Below are positions 32,991 through 41,397 of a DNA stretch of 54,054 nt, in pieces. Both the position numbers and the translations under genes were made by a program. The DNA is from Eubacteriales Family XIII. Incertae Sedis bacterium. Its GTDB lineage: Bacteria; Bacillota; Clostridia; Peptostreptococcales; Anaerovoracaceae. The DNA is taken from the NCBI GenBank assembly GCA_031277015.1, contig JAISLZ010000053.1, positions 1-54,054 on the forward strand, read 5' to 3'. How positions within the stretch are numbered: position 1 is the first letter of the stretch; each line of letters opens with the position of its first letter. Under the pieces are notes generated by a model, which had not been told where the DNA came from, ran no database searches, and saw only the letters and a program-made list of their open reading frames with translations.

Positions 32991-33635
32991 ATGGCATTGA
33001 TTGAAAAGGAATTAAGTGAATTTGTGTTTGAGCTATCCAGCCGTAGCCCGATCCCGGGTGGTGGAGGGGCGTCAGCGCTCGTGGGCGCCCTCGGTGTGGC
33101 TCTCGGAGGTATGGTCGCCAATCTCACCATAGGCAAGCCGAGCTATGCCGATAGCGAGGACGAGATGAAGCGCCTGAAGGTGGCGACCTACCGTGTGCAG
33201 ACGGAGTTGCTTGATCTCATACAGAAAGACGCGGACGCGTTCGGCCCTCTCGCGGGAGCGTACCGTATGCCGACGGGCACGGAGGAGGAGCGTGCGTCAA
33301 AGGCGCGCGTCATGGAGGCTTCGCTCAAAGAAGCTTCGCTCGTCCCCCTTGCCATGATGAGGCTATGTGCGGAAGCTATAGAGCTGCTGGAACGCCTCGC
33401 CTTGAGCGGCAACAGTCTCGCTCTGTCCGACGCGGCCTGTGGCGCGGTCCTGTCGGCAGCCGCAATGCGTTCGGCATGGCTGAATGTGATAGTAAATACT
33501 GCCGCGATCAACGACGCGGCTTTCGCGCGGCGTGTAGATGACGAGGGCAGGGCCCTTCTCGGTGAATATACTCTACGCGCCGAAAAGGTGTATGATGCCA
33601 TCGAAAAAGCGCATCAGAGGGATGAAAAACAATAA
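32991..33635 (+). CDS. fchA: methenyltetrahydrofolate cyclohydrolase / formimino-THF cyclodeaminase family
   Basis: A 214-residue helical protein of the FTCD_C family: LSEFVFELSSRSPIPGGGGASALVGALGVALGGMVANLTIGK, then 'VQTELLDLIQKDADAFGPLAGAYRMP' and the C-terminal 'NVIVNTAAINDAAFARR'. Family members open 5,10-methenyl-THF to 10-formyl-THF, or deaminate formimino-THF. Placed between fhs and folD, the cyclohydrolase role is most likely, all the more because the FolD here lacks cyclohydrolase residues. ATG 32991 has AAAGG upstream, 74 bases after fhs. Confidence 0.9.
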   Translation: MALIEKELSEFVFELSSRSPIPGGGGASALVGALGVALGGMVANLTIGKPSYADSEDEMKRLKVATYRVQTELLDLIQKDADAFGPLAGAYRMPTGTEEERASKARVMEASLKEASLVPLAMMRLCAEAIELLERLALSGNSLALSDAACGAVLSAAAMRSAWLNVIVNTAAINDAAFARRVDDEGRALLGEYTLRAEKVYDAIEKAHQRDEKQ

Positions 33636-33638
33636 TTT

Positions 33639-34511
33639 ATGACGAGTATGCTATATGGAAAGCCGGTTGCTATCGCGGCTATGCCGCTCATTGCGGAGCG
33701 GGCGCTGAGGCTCACTGAAGCTGACGTAAAGCCTTGCCTCGCCACCCTTCGTGTGGGGGAGCGGCCGGACGACGTAGCCTACGAGAATTCGATAGCCGTA
33801 TGTGGCGCTTCCGTAGGCGTATCTCTGCGCCGTAACGCGCTGCCGATAGGAGCGGATGTCGCTACCGTGGCGGACGCTGTCCGTTCCCTCGCCGCCGACC
33901 CCGAAGTTCACGGCATCCTCGTATTCAGGCCCCTTCCCGATGAGGCGCGCGAGGCCGCGGCGCTGGCCGCTGTACCTACGGCCAAGGACATCGACGGCGT
34001 GACCTACGCTCAGATGGCCGGCCTCTACGCGATGAAAGAATGTGGCGAAGTGTTCTTCCCCTGTACGGCCGAGGCAGTCATCCGCCTTATGGATCATTAC
34101 GGTATACCTATCACGGGCAAGCGGGCCGTCGTCATAGGGCGCAGCGCGGTTGTGGGCAAGCCCTCGGCTCATCTGCTTCTCGCTCGCGACGCCACCGTTA
34201 CGGTGTGCCATCGAAAGACGCCGGATCTCGCGGAGCGCGTCCGCGGAGCGGACATACTGGTCTGCGCCGCGGGGCTGGCTAGGGAAGGTAGGGCCCATAT
34301 GCTCGGTTCAGACTACTTTGCGCCGGGGCAGGTCATCATAGATGCGGCGGTCAACGGGGATGATGAGGGCATATATGGCGACGTGGATATGAACGCGGTG
34401 GAAGGAGTGGTGTCCGCGGTCACTCCAGTTCCAGGCGGTCTCGGGGCGGTGACGACGTTAGTCCTCGTTGAACATGTCATCCGAGCCGCGGAAATGGTGG
34501 TGCGACTATGA
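33639..34511 (+). CDS. folD: methylenetetrahydrofolate dehydrogenase (FolD), cyclohydrolase residues missing
   Basis: A 290-residue FolD-family protein: N-terminal catalytic domain, then a Rossmann domain with GKRAVVIGRSAVVGKPSAHLLL and 'YGDVDMNAVEGVVSAVTPVPGGLGAVTTLVLVEHVI'. In bifunctional FolD a Tyr-x3-Lys pair and a Gln in GILVQLPLP are needed for catalysis. Here Tyr48 is kept but the Lys position is Ile52, and the motif reads GILVFRPLP with Phe96 replacing Gln; Asp119 in KDIDG is kept. Family work shows the Lys is required for cyclohydrolase but not dehydrogenase activity, so this is probably a dehydrogenase only, partnered by FchA upstream. Spacing to fchA is three bases; the stop overlaps larB (ATGA). 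Confidence 0.93.
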   Translation: MTSMLYGKPVAIAAMPLIAERALRLTEADVKPCLATLRVGERPDDVAYENSIAVCGASVGVSLRRNALPIGADVATVADAVRSLAADPEVHGILVFRPLPDEAREAAALAAVPTAKDIDGVTYAQMAGLYAMKECGEVFFPCTAEAVIRLMDHYGIPITGKRAVVIGRSAVVGKPSAHLLLARDATVTVCHRKTPDLAERVRGADILVCAAGLAREGRAHMLGSDYFAPGQVIIDAAVNGDDEGIYGDVDMNAVEGVVSAVTPVPGGLGAVTTLVLVEHVIRAAEMVVRL

Positions 34512-35377
34512 GAAATAGAAAACTTGACCAATACTTGAAGGACATAGCGGAAGGACGTGTGTCGCCCGTAGAGGCCGCGGAGAAACTGCGCATGCGGCTT
34601 TACGACGATATGGATTTTGCCAAGCTCGATACGGACAGGGAGTTGCGCACTGGGCGTGGTGAGGTCGTATTTGCGCTCGGCAAGACGCCGGAGCAGACGG
34701 CGTCCATCATGCGGCGTATGGTGGAGCTCGCCTGTGAGGATGGCCGCGCGCCGTTCACAGGTGAGGGCGGCCCCTTTCGTCCTATACTCGCGACGAAAGC
34801 GACGTCGGAGCACTACGAGGCGGTTTTTGATTTGTTCGGTGACGGTCTCACCGCAAAGCACGGCCTCGCGCTCGAATATATGGAGGCCGCGAAGATGATC
34901 GTCATTAGGCCGGATGATGGTGCGGCATCCGGACGGGGCTCACTCGCACCTGGGGACGCGCGCTACGCAAGCGGTCTGATCGCCGTGGTGTCCGGAGGAA
35001 CGGCGGACATGCCCGTCGCGGAGGAAGCGGCCGTTACGGCGGAGCTGTACGGCCATGAGGTCACGCGTGTGTACGATGTAGGCATCTCCGGACTGCACAG
35101 ACTTCTTGACAAGATAGATGATATAAGGAAGGCGGAGGTCGTCATCGCAGTGGCCGGTATGGAGGGCGCGCTCGCGTCGGTCATAGCCGGGCTCGTGTAC
35201 AGGCCGGTCATCGCCGTTCCGACTTCGATAGGTTACGGCATCACTCTGTCCGGACTGACGCCGCTGTTCGCCATGCTGGGGAGCTGTAGCCTTGGGGTCG
35301 GCGTGATGAATGTGGATAACGGTTTCGGAGCGGCCCACTACGCGTCGATGATACTGGGAGTGAAGGATGGCAGGTGA
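34508..35377 (+). CDS. larB: LarB, pyridinium-3,5-biscarboxylic acid mononucleotide synthase
   Basis: A 289-residue protein of the LarB family, related to PurE. LarB carboxylates and hydrolyses nicotinic acid adenine dinucleotide, the first step to the nickel-pincer cofactor of lactate racemase. Seen: 'RGEVVFALGKTPEQTASIMRRM', 'IAVVSGGTADMPVAEEAAVTAELYG' (PurE-like nucleotide fold), VYDVGISGLHRLLDKID, VIAVPTSIGYGI and GSCSLGVGVMNVDNGFGAAHYA. Cys260 in GSCS matches the conserved Cys that forms an adduct with the substrate in studied LarB. The start overlaps folD and the end overlaps larC by four bases each. larA and larE are not in the window. Confidence 0.93.
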   Translation: MRNRKLDQYLKDIAEGRVSPVEAAEKLRMRLYDDMDFAKLDTDRELRTGRGEVVFALGKTPEQTASIMRRMVELACEDGRAPFTGEGGPFRPILATKATSEHYEAVFDLFGDGLTAKHGLALEYMEAAKMIVIRPDDGAASGRGSLAPGDARYASGLIAVVSGGTADMPVAEEAAVTAELYGHEVTRVYDVGISGLHRLLDKIDDIRKAEVVIAVAGMEGALASVIAGLVYRPVIAVPTSIGYGITLSGLTPLFAMLGSCSLGVGVMNVDNGFGAAHYASMILGVKDGR

Positions 35378-36159
35378 AAAACGCGTTTGGTAAGAGTATT
35401 CATTTTGACTGTTCGTCCGGCGTCAGTTCTGATATGATGCTCGGGGCGCTCGTGCATCTTGGCGCGGGCGCTGACAGGGTAGCCTCGGAGCTGCGTGCCC
35501 TTGGACCCGAAGATTTCCGCCTGAATGTGCGAACGGTTGAGCGGAGGGGGGTCATGGGCTACGCGGCAACGGTTGAGATCATCGGAGAGGATCCGGCTCA
35601 TCCGCGGAACGGAGGCCACACACACTCGCACACCTCATACCGTGACATCGCAGAGCGGATAGAGCGGGCCGCCATCGGTCCCGGAGCAAAGAGATACGCC
35701 CTCGCCGCATACCGCGCCCTCGCGGTGGCGGAGGCCGCCGCGCATGGCGTCACTCCGGACGAGATACACTTCCATGAGGTGGGTTCGCCCCGCGCCGTGT
35801 ACACGGTCACGGGCGCCGCCATCGCCGCTGAGCTGCTCGGCGTTACGGCCTTCACGTGCGGTGCGCTCACGGACGGGAGCGGCATGGTGGAGTGCAGTCA
35901 CGGCACGATCCCTGTCCCTGTCCCCGCCGTCAGGGAGCTTTTGAAGCGGACGGACATTCCTCTGTACATTGACGCGAACATAGAGACGGAGCTCGTCACT
36001 CCGTCAGGGCTTGCTCTCATCGTCGGCTTAGGATGCCGCTACGCGCGCACAGATAGCGATTCCGGCGCAGAAGGTCTCTCCATAGGGTACGGTTTTGGCG
36101 CTCGTGATACCGGTCTGCTCGGCGCGGTTAGGGCCATCCTGACCACTCTCAGGGCATAA
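35374..36159 (+). CDS. larC: LarC N-terminal half (nickel insertion protein), C-terminal domain absent
   Basis: A 261-residue protein matching the LarC1 part of the nickel-pincer cyclometallase: IHFDCSSGVSSDMMLGALVHLG, 'RGVMGYAATVEI', a His-rich loop GGHTHSHTSYRDI, PDEIHFHEVGSPRAVYTVTGAAIAAELL, CSHGTIPVPVPAVRELL, 'ETELVTPSGLALIVGL', YGFGARDTG. Full LarC is about 400 residues; its C-terminal LarC2 domain, which binds CTP, is missing. The following 236 bases contain no LarC2-like frame, so a frameshift read-through as in Lactobacillus plantarum is not available here. Either LarC2 is elsewhere, or this works as a short form or is decaying. GTG start within the larB stop. Confidence 0.85.
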   Translation: MKNAFGKSIHFDCSSGVSSDMMLGALVHLGAGADRVASELRALGPEDFRLNVRTVERRGVMGYAATVEIIGEDPAHPRNGGHTHSHTSYRDIAERIERAAIGPGAKRYALAAYRALAVAEAAAHGVTPDEIHFHEVGSPRAVYTVTGAAIAAELLGVTAFTCGALTDGSGMVECSHGTIPVPVPAVRELLKRTDIPLYIDANIETELVTPSGLALIVGLGCRYARTDSDSGAEGLSIGYGFGARDTGLLGAVRAILTTLRA

Positions 36160-36229
36160 ATTGCCGGTCTTGAGCATATAATTACCAAATAGCAATTTTA
36201 TTTCCATTATTGAAAATGCAGGGAAAAAC

Positions 36230-36259
36230 TTGACGACCACAGCGGGAATGGTGTATGAT
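36230..36259 (+). promoter_or_regulatory. promoter of the lipoprotein gene
   Basis: TTGACG (36230-36235), 18-base spacer, TATGAT (36254-36259). It gives a leader of about 130 bases before ATG 36396. The gap 36160-36395 shows nothing else I can support. Confidence 0.6.
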
Positions 36260-36395
36260 ATTCTAAATGTGAAACGCCATCTCCGCTTCTTTTGTGGGTT
36301 CGCAAGGATTTACGTCTGAGTGAGCCAAGGTGTTTTGCAAGGCTAGTTGTGCGGCGTCTGATAGATAAACAGGCGCTACAGAGAAAGGATTGAAT

Positions 36396-37043
36396 ATGAA
36401 AAAGAGTAAGAGAGTATTGTTTATCGCCCTGTGCGTGGCGTTGGCGCTGGGGATCATGTCGACGGCGTGCGCGAAGAAGACGCCCGCGGAGAAGGCTCCA
36501 GCCCCACCGCAGACGACGCCCGCTGGGACCGATGTTCCGACCGACGCTTCTGTCGACACCCCAAAGACGCTTCCCGCGGATAAGGAGGTAACGGACAGCG
36601 GCCTCGAGAACCCCATCGTGAGTTCGTCGTCTGACGAGATCAAGAGCATGATAGGGATAGAGTTCGCCGCGCCCGATGACGCTATAGACGCCAAATATAG
36701 CATCATAGACCAGAAGGTGGCGCAGGTGGAGTATTCAATGGACAGCGGAAAGGGCCCGATCAAGGTGATCTACCGCGCATCGAAGTCGGATACAGATGAG
36801 TCGCTCTCTATTTCGGGCGATTTCAACAAGTACAGCAATACCGAGACTGCGAAGCTTGACGGCGGACAGACTCTGACGCTGAACACCAACGACGGTACGG
36901 GCGCCGGCCTATGCCTTTGGTACAACAAGAACACCGTGAGCGGAGGCATATCGGGCTCGATCTCGATGGACCCGATCATGCAGGCGGATCAGCTGACGGA
37001 AGTCGCGACATTTTTCGTGAGCCAGGAATCCAAGGGCTTCTAA
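36396..37043 (+). CDS. predicted lipoprotein of unknown function
   Basis: A 215-residue protein with a lipoprotein signal: MKKSKR, a hydrophobic core, then MSTAC with Cys25 as the lipidation site; the -3 residue is Ser rather than Leu, so the lipobox is imperfect. A Pro/Ala/Thr linker (about 30-60) follows, then a beta-rich domain of about 130 residues with 'MIGIEFAAPDDAIDAKYSIIDQKVAQVEYSMD'. I do not recognise the fold by name. ATG 36396 is chosen over TTG 36390 because AGAAAGGA is then correctly spaced. Own promoter and a terminator after it make it a single-gene unit. Confidence 0.8.
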   Translation: MKKSKRVLFIALCVALALGIMSTACAKKTPAEKAPAPPQTTPAGTDVPTDASVDTPKTLPADKEVTDSGLENPIVSSSSDEIKSMIGIEFAAPDDAIDAKYSIIDQKVAQVEYSMDSGKGPIKVIYRASKSDTDESLSISGDFNKYSNTETAKLDGGQTLTLNTNDGTGAGLCLWYNKNTVSGGISGSISMDPIMQADQLTEVATFFVSQESKGF

Positions 37044-37104
37044 GGCTGCATAGAATTAATCTGTGTTTCCCCGGATAAGGGAACCGACAAATCAATCATT
37101 GTGA

Positions 37105-37136
37105 CAAAGCGCCGTAGATCCGTCTATGGCGTTTTG
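37105..37136 (+). terminator. terminator-like hairpin between lipoprotein gene and valS
   Basis: AAGCGCCGTAGA pairs with TCTATGGCGTTTT around a TCCG loop, with one bulge and an imperfect pair, ending in four T residues. It is followed at once by the valS ribosome site. No T-box consensus is present, so I read it as the end of the lipoprotein transcript. Confidence 0.45.
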
Positions 37137-37154
37137 CAATCGGCGGAGAGGCAT

Positions 37155-39935
37155 ATGGCAAAGATACCTGAGAAGAATTACGATCCTAAGAATTTCGAGG
37201 CCAGGATATACGGAGAATGGGAGAGGAGCGGCTGTTTTCACGCGGAGGCGGACCCCTCAAAGAAGCCTTTTGCCATCGTCATGCCCCCGCCGAACATCAC
37301 CGGGCAGCTCCATATGGGACACGCGCTCGATCAGACCCTGCAGGACGTGCTCATAAGGGTGAAGCGCCTTCAGGGATATTCCGCTTTGTGGCTACCGGGC
37401 ACGGATCACGCCAGCATCGCGACCGAGGTGCGCGTTGCGGAGGATATACTTGTGAATGAGGGCAAGACGAAGGCCGAGCTCGGCCGCGATGAGTTCCTGA
37501 AAAGGGCGTGGGCGTGGAAGGATCTGTACGGAGGGCGCATCACGGAGCAGCAGCGCAGGCTCGGCACGAGCTGTGACTGGGAACGCGAGCGTTTCACGAT
37601 GGATGAGGGATTGAACAAGGCGGTCGTTGAACAGTTCGTGCGTCTCTACGAAAAAAACTACATATATAAGGGTAACCGAATGATCAATTGGTGTCCCGTC
37701 TGTGGTACGTCGCTTTCCGATGCGGAGGTCGAACACGAGGACAGGGAAGGCAGGTACTGGTATTTCCGGTATCCGGCGGCGGATGGGGGTGAGGGCATCG
37801 TCGTCGCGACATCGCGTCCCGAGACGATGTTCGGCGATACGGCCATAGCCGTACATCCGGACGACGAGAGATATAGGGGCATGATCGGTAAGATGGTGGT
37901 GTTGCCGATCGTCGGTAGAAGGATCCCCGTCATCGCCGATCCCTATCCGGATCCGGGGAAGGGGACGGGCGCGGTGAAGATCACTCCGGCCCACGATCCG
38001 AACGACTTCGAGGTAGGGGAGAGGCATGGTCTCGAGCAGATCGTGTGCATAGGGCCAAACGCAAAGATGACGGCGGCGGCGGGCAAATACGAGGGCATGG
38101 ACCGCTATGATTGCAGGAGAGCGTGGGTGGAGGAACTGGCTGCGGCATCGGGCTCAGGTGGCGGCGGATACCTTGTAAAAGAAGAAAAGGTAAATATACC
38201 TATAGGCATCTGTTACCGTTGCGATACAGCGGTCGAGCCGATGGTATCGGAACAGTGGTTCGTGAGGATGGATGAGCTCGCAAAACCGGCGATAGATGCT
38301 GCGAAGGATGGCAGGCTGACTCACGTACCGGAACGTTTCGAGAAGATATATCTGCACTGGCTCGAGGATATCCGCGACTGGTGTATCAGTCGCCAGCTCT
38401 GGGGGGGGCACCGTATACCCGCCTATTACTGCGATTCTTGCGGCGAGATCATCGTCGCGCGGGAGAGGCCGGAATCGTGCGCCTCATGTGGAGCGAGCGG
38501 CCTGAGACAGGACGAGGATGTCCTCGACACGTGGTTCAGTTCCGCGTTGTGGCCTTTTTCCACCCTCGGGTGGCCGGAAAATACGCCCGACTTGAGCTAC
38601 TTTTACCCGACGAGCGTCCTTGTGACGGGCTATGACATCATTTTCTTCTGGGTCGTGCGCATGGTGTTTTCGGGTCTCGAGGCCATGGGGGAGAGCCCGT
38701 TCAGACATGTGCTGGTGCACGGGCTCGTGCGCGCGGAGGACGGCGTGAAGATGAGCAAGAGCCTCGGTAACGGGGTGGATCCGATAGATATCATTGACCG
38801 CTACGGTGCAGACGCGCTGCGTTTCATGCTCATCAACGGGAGTGCGGCGGGGGGCGATATGCGTTTTTCGACGGACAAGATCGAGGCGGCCCGCAACTTC
38901 GCGAACAAGCTCTGGAACGCGTCTAGATTTATCATCATGAATACGGGTAGTGATAAATCCGTATCCGGCCTCACACCTGGTTCTGCGTTCGGCCCTGAAC
39001 ATGATCAAGCGTCAGGATATGCACTTTGCCTGGAAAACATTCCCAAACACAGGCTGCGTGACGAGGATCTCTGGATCCTCAAAAAGATATCGGACGCGGC
39101 GATCGACATCACTCGCAATATCGAGTCGTTCGATCTGTCGGTCGCGACGCAGAAGATATATGAACTGGTCAGAAACGAATACTGCGATTGGTACATAGAA
39201 TTCGTGAAGCCCCGGCTTGCGGGCACGGACGAGGACGACAAGGCGGTGGCGCGCTCGGTACTCATCGCCGCTCTCTCCGACCTGCTCAGATTGCTGCATC
39301 CGTTTATGCCTTTCATCACGGAGGAGATATGGTCATTCATGGGGAAGGATGGCAAGCTGATCGTCGATAGATGGCCTGTCGCTTTGGACCGCGGCGAGAA
39401 GTCGCCTTCCTACGTCTGCGACCAGGATGAAGACGATGAGGCTGTAGCCCGCGCCTACGCGAAGATCGAAATGGTCAAGGAGATAGTCAGGGCCGTGAGG
39501 AATATACGGACGGAGGCGGGCGCGGCGCCTTCGCGCGCCTTGCCCATCACCATAAAGCTCGATGGTGATCTCGGCAGGGAACAGTTGGATGGTGCGGGAG
39601 CCCTCATAGGCAAGCTCGCGAATGTGTCAAAGGTCACCGTCACGGAGGACGGTGCGGGCGTTCCCGATGATGCCATGTCGTCCATTCTCACGAGACTTGC
39701 GGTGTATGTAGCGGCCGACGATCTGCTCGACTACGGGGCTGAGCGCGAACGGCTTGGCAAGGAACAGTCGAGGCTTGAGGGCAATATCGCTCGCCTGCGC
39801 GGCAAGCTGTCAAACGAAGGGTTCACAGCCAAGGCGCCGGAGCATATAGTGCAGGCGGAGAGGGACAAGCTCGCGACAGAGGAGGACGCGTACGAAAAGG
39901 TCGTCGCGCGGCTCTCCGACATCGCGGATAAATAA
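37155..39935 (+). CDS. valS: valine-tRNA ligase
   Basis: A 926-residue class I synthetase charging tRNA-Val. Seen: PPPNITGQLHMGHAL (HIGH motif as HMGH, residues 53-56), 'PGTDHASIATEV', the editing domain 'VATSRPETMFGDTAIAV', zinc-type Cys pairs in 'WCPVCGTSL' and 'YYCDSCGEIIVAR...CASCGASG', 'DVLDTWFSSALWPFSTLGWP', and KMSKS at 532-536. The last 70 residues form the usual coiled coil. I start at ATG 37155 (GGCGGAGAG six bases upstream, MAKIPEKNYDP), not at the frame's earlier GTG, which lies in the terminator hairpin. folC follows after one base. Confidence 0.97.
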   Translation: MAKIPEKNYDPKNFEARIYGEWERSGCFHAEADPSKKPFAIVMPPPNITGQLHMGHALDQTLQDVLIRVKRLQGYSALWLPGTDHASIATEVRVAEDILVNEGKTKAELGRDEFLKRAWAWKDLYGGRITEQQRRLGTSCDWERERFTMDEGLNKAVVEQFVRLYEKNYIYKGNRMINWCPVCGTSLSDAEVEHEDREGRYWYFRYPAADGGEGIVVATSRPETMFGDTAIAVHPDDERYRGMIGKMVVLPIVGRRIPVIADPYPDPGKGTGAVKITPAHDPNDFEVGERHGLEQIVCIGPNAKMTAAAGKYEGMDRYDCRRAWVEELAAASGSGGGGYLVKEEKVNIPIGICYRCDTAVEPMVSEQWFVRMDELAKPAIDAAKDGRLTHVPERFEKIYLHWLEDIRDWCISRQLWGGHRIPAYYCDSCGEIIVARERPESCASCGASGLRQDEDVLDTWFSSALWPFSTLGWPENTPDLSYFYPTSVLVTGYDIIFFWVVRMVFSGLEAMGESPFRHVLVHGLVRAEDGVKMSKSLGNGVDPIDIIDRYGADALRFMLINGSAAGGDMRFSTDKIEAARNFANKLWNASRFIIMNTGSDKSVSGLTPGSAFGPEHDQASGYALCLENIPKHRLRDEDLWILKKISDAAIDITRNIESFDLSVATQKIYELVRNEYCDWYIEFVKPRLAGTDEDDKAVARSVLIAALSDLLRLLHPFMPFITEEIWSFMGKDGKLIVDRWPVALDRGEKSPSYVCDQDEDDEAVARAYAKIEMVKEIVRAVRNIRTEAGAAPSRALPITIKLDGDLGREQLDGAGALIGKLANVSKVTVTEDGAGVPDDAMSSILTRLAVYVAADDLLDYGAERERLGKEQSRLEGNIARLRGKLSNEGFTAKAPEHIVQAERDKLATEEDAYEKVVARLSDIADK

Positions 39936-39936
39936 T

Positions 39937-41397
39937 ATGACGGGTGCGGAAGAAAGGATCGGCGCGTTTGGGAAGTTCGGGTGGAAACTCGGGCTGGAAC
40001 GCATGCGAATACTCTGTGGACTGCTCGGCGAGCCGCAGGCCAGACTGAACGTCATACACGTGGCGGGTACGAACGGAAAGGGTTCCGTGTGCAGGTACCT
40101 GTATGAAATCCTGCTCGCGCACCACTATACCGTCGGCCTGTTCATGTCGCCAGGGCTCGGAGACTTTCGTTCACGCATTGAATCTGACGGTTCGTGGATA
40201 ACAGGGGATGATCTTGAACATTGTACGGACCTTGTAATGGCCGCCGTAGATCAGATGGCGGACGGTGACGCGGGGCCGCCGACGGAGTTTGAGGTCCTGA
40301 CGGCCGTGGCTTTCGTGTATTTCGCGTCGAAAGAGCTCGATTTTGTTATACTGGAGGTCGGCCTCGGCGGCGTTGCGGACTCGACGAACATAGTTGACTC
40401 ACCCATTGTGAGCGTCATAACTGAGATCAGCTTTGACCATATCGACCATCTCGGCGATACGATAGAGAGGATAGCGGGTGAGAAGGCGGGGATCATCAAG
40501 TCTGGCCGCCCTGTGGTAACCTCTGCCGCGGATGAGGCGGCGAAGGTCATCGCCCAGAGGGCGTACGCACTCGGCGCCCCTCTGACTCTGGCGCGTATGG
40601 AGGCCTCCGTGGGCAGTTTGCCATCGGGCAAGGGCATTCGCACGCGGATCATCAGGGAGGACCTCGGTGGCACGGCATTTTCATGTGAGATGCATGGAGC
40701 CCGTTATGATAATATCGAGATATCCATGCCCGGTAGGCATCAGGTCGAGAATGCGGTCTGCGCGCTCGCGGCATTCGATGCCCTTCGTCGTATGAAAGGG
40801 GTGGCGGGGCTTCCGGCCCGCTCCGACGCGGCCGCGCTCCGCGCGGGCATGAAGGCCGCTTGCCTGCCGGGTCGATTTCAGGTGGTCTCATCCGGGGATG
40901 CCGACTCCCCTGTCGTCATACTGGACGGGGCTCACAACCCGGCAGGCGCGGCCGCGCTCCACGCGACCGTGAGCGCGCTTCTTCCAGGCATGAGGATCCT
41001 CGCTCTCATATCTGTGGCGCGTGACAAGCAGGTTGATGTTATACTGAGGAAAGTACAGGAATTTGCGGAAGGAGCTATATTCACGGAGAGCTCGAACGTC
41101 CGTAGTATGGGCGCTATGGATCTCGCCCATGTCTGGTCATCGGCTAGTCCCTCCAAAGCTGTGGAGGCTGTCATATCGGATCCGCGCGGAGCGTACGCCG
41201 CCGCTACCTCGCTGATCTCTGTAGGTGAATCAGTGGACAATGCTCTCATTTCCCACATAGCTAACCCTATCCGCGTAGACCATTCGGCTGCCCCGCGTAG
41301 CTACGATGCTCTCGTTGTCTGCGGCTCGCTGTATCTGGTATCAGATATAATGATCGATGGAATGAAGGACGCTCAGAGGCAGGAGGAAATCCTATGA
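39937..41397 (+). CDS. folC: folylpolyglutamate synthase / dihydrofolate synthase
   Basis: A 486-residue Mur-ligase-family enzyme adding glutamates to folates, which keeps THF cofactors in the cell for the fhs-fchA-folD pathway encoded 4 kb upstream. Seen: P-loop VAGTNGKGSVCRYL (GTNGKGS, 44-50), FMSPGLGDFRSRI, 'FEVLTAVAFVYFA', VILEVGLGGVADSTNIVD, ISFDHIDHLGDTIERIAGEKAGIIK, and C-terminal VILDGAHNPAGAAAL. Somewhat longer than typical (about 430), with extra residues near the C-terminus. The stop overlaps the lipid-kinase start by four bases (ATGA). Confidence 0.95.
   Translation: MTGAEERIGAFGKFGWKLGLERMRILCGLLGEPQARLNVIHVAGTNGKGSVCRYLYEILLAHHYTVGLFMSPGLGDFRSRIESDGSWITGDDLEHCTDLVMAAVDQMADGDAGPPTEFEVLTAVAFVYFASKELDFVILEVGLGGVADSTNIVDSPIVSVITEISFDHIDHLGDTIERIAGEKAGIIKSGRPVVTSAADEAAKVIAQRAYALGAPLTLARMEASVGSLPSGKGIRTRIIREDLGGTAFSCEMHGARYDNIEISMPGRHQVENAVCALAAFDALRRMKGVAGLPARSDAAALRAGMKAACLPGRFQVVSSGDADSPVVILDGAHNPAGAAALHATVSALLPGMRILALISVARDKQVDVILRKVQEFAEGAIFTESSNVRSMGAMDLAHVWSSASPSKAVEAVISDPRGAYAAATSLISVGESVDNALISHIANPIRVDHSAAPRSYDALVVCGSLYLVSDIMIDGMKDAQRQEEIL

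Noticed and set aside
37044-37154. T-box riboswitch ahead of valS
   Set aside because: The gap is only about 110 bases and lacks the AGGGTGGNACCGCG core; the hairpin present is better read as a terminator.
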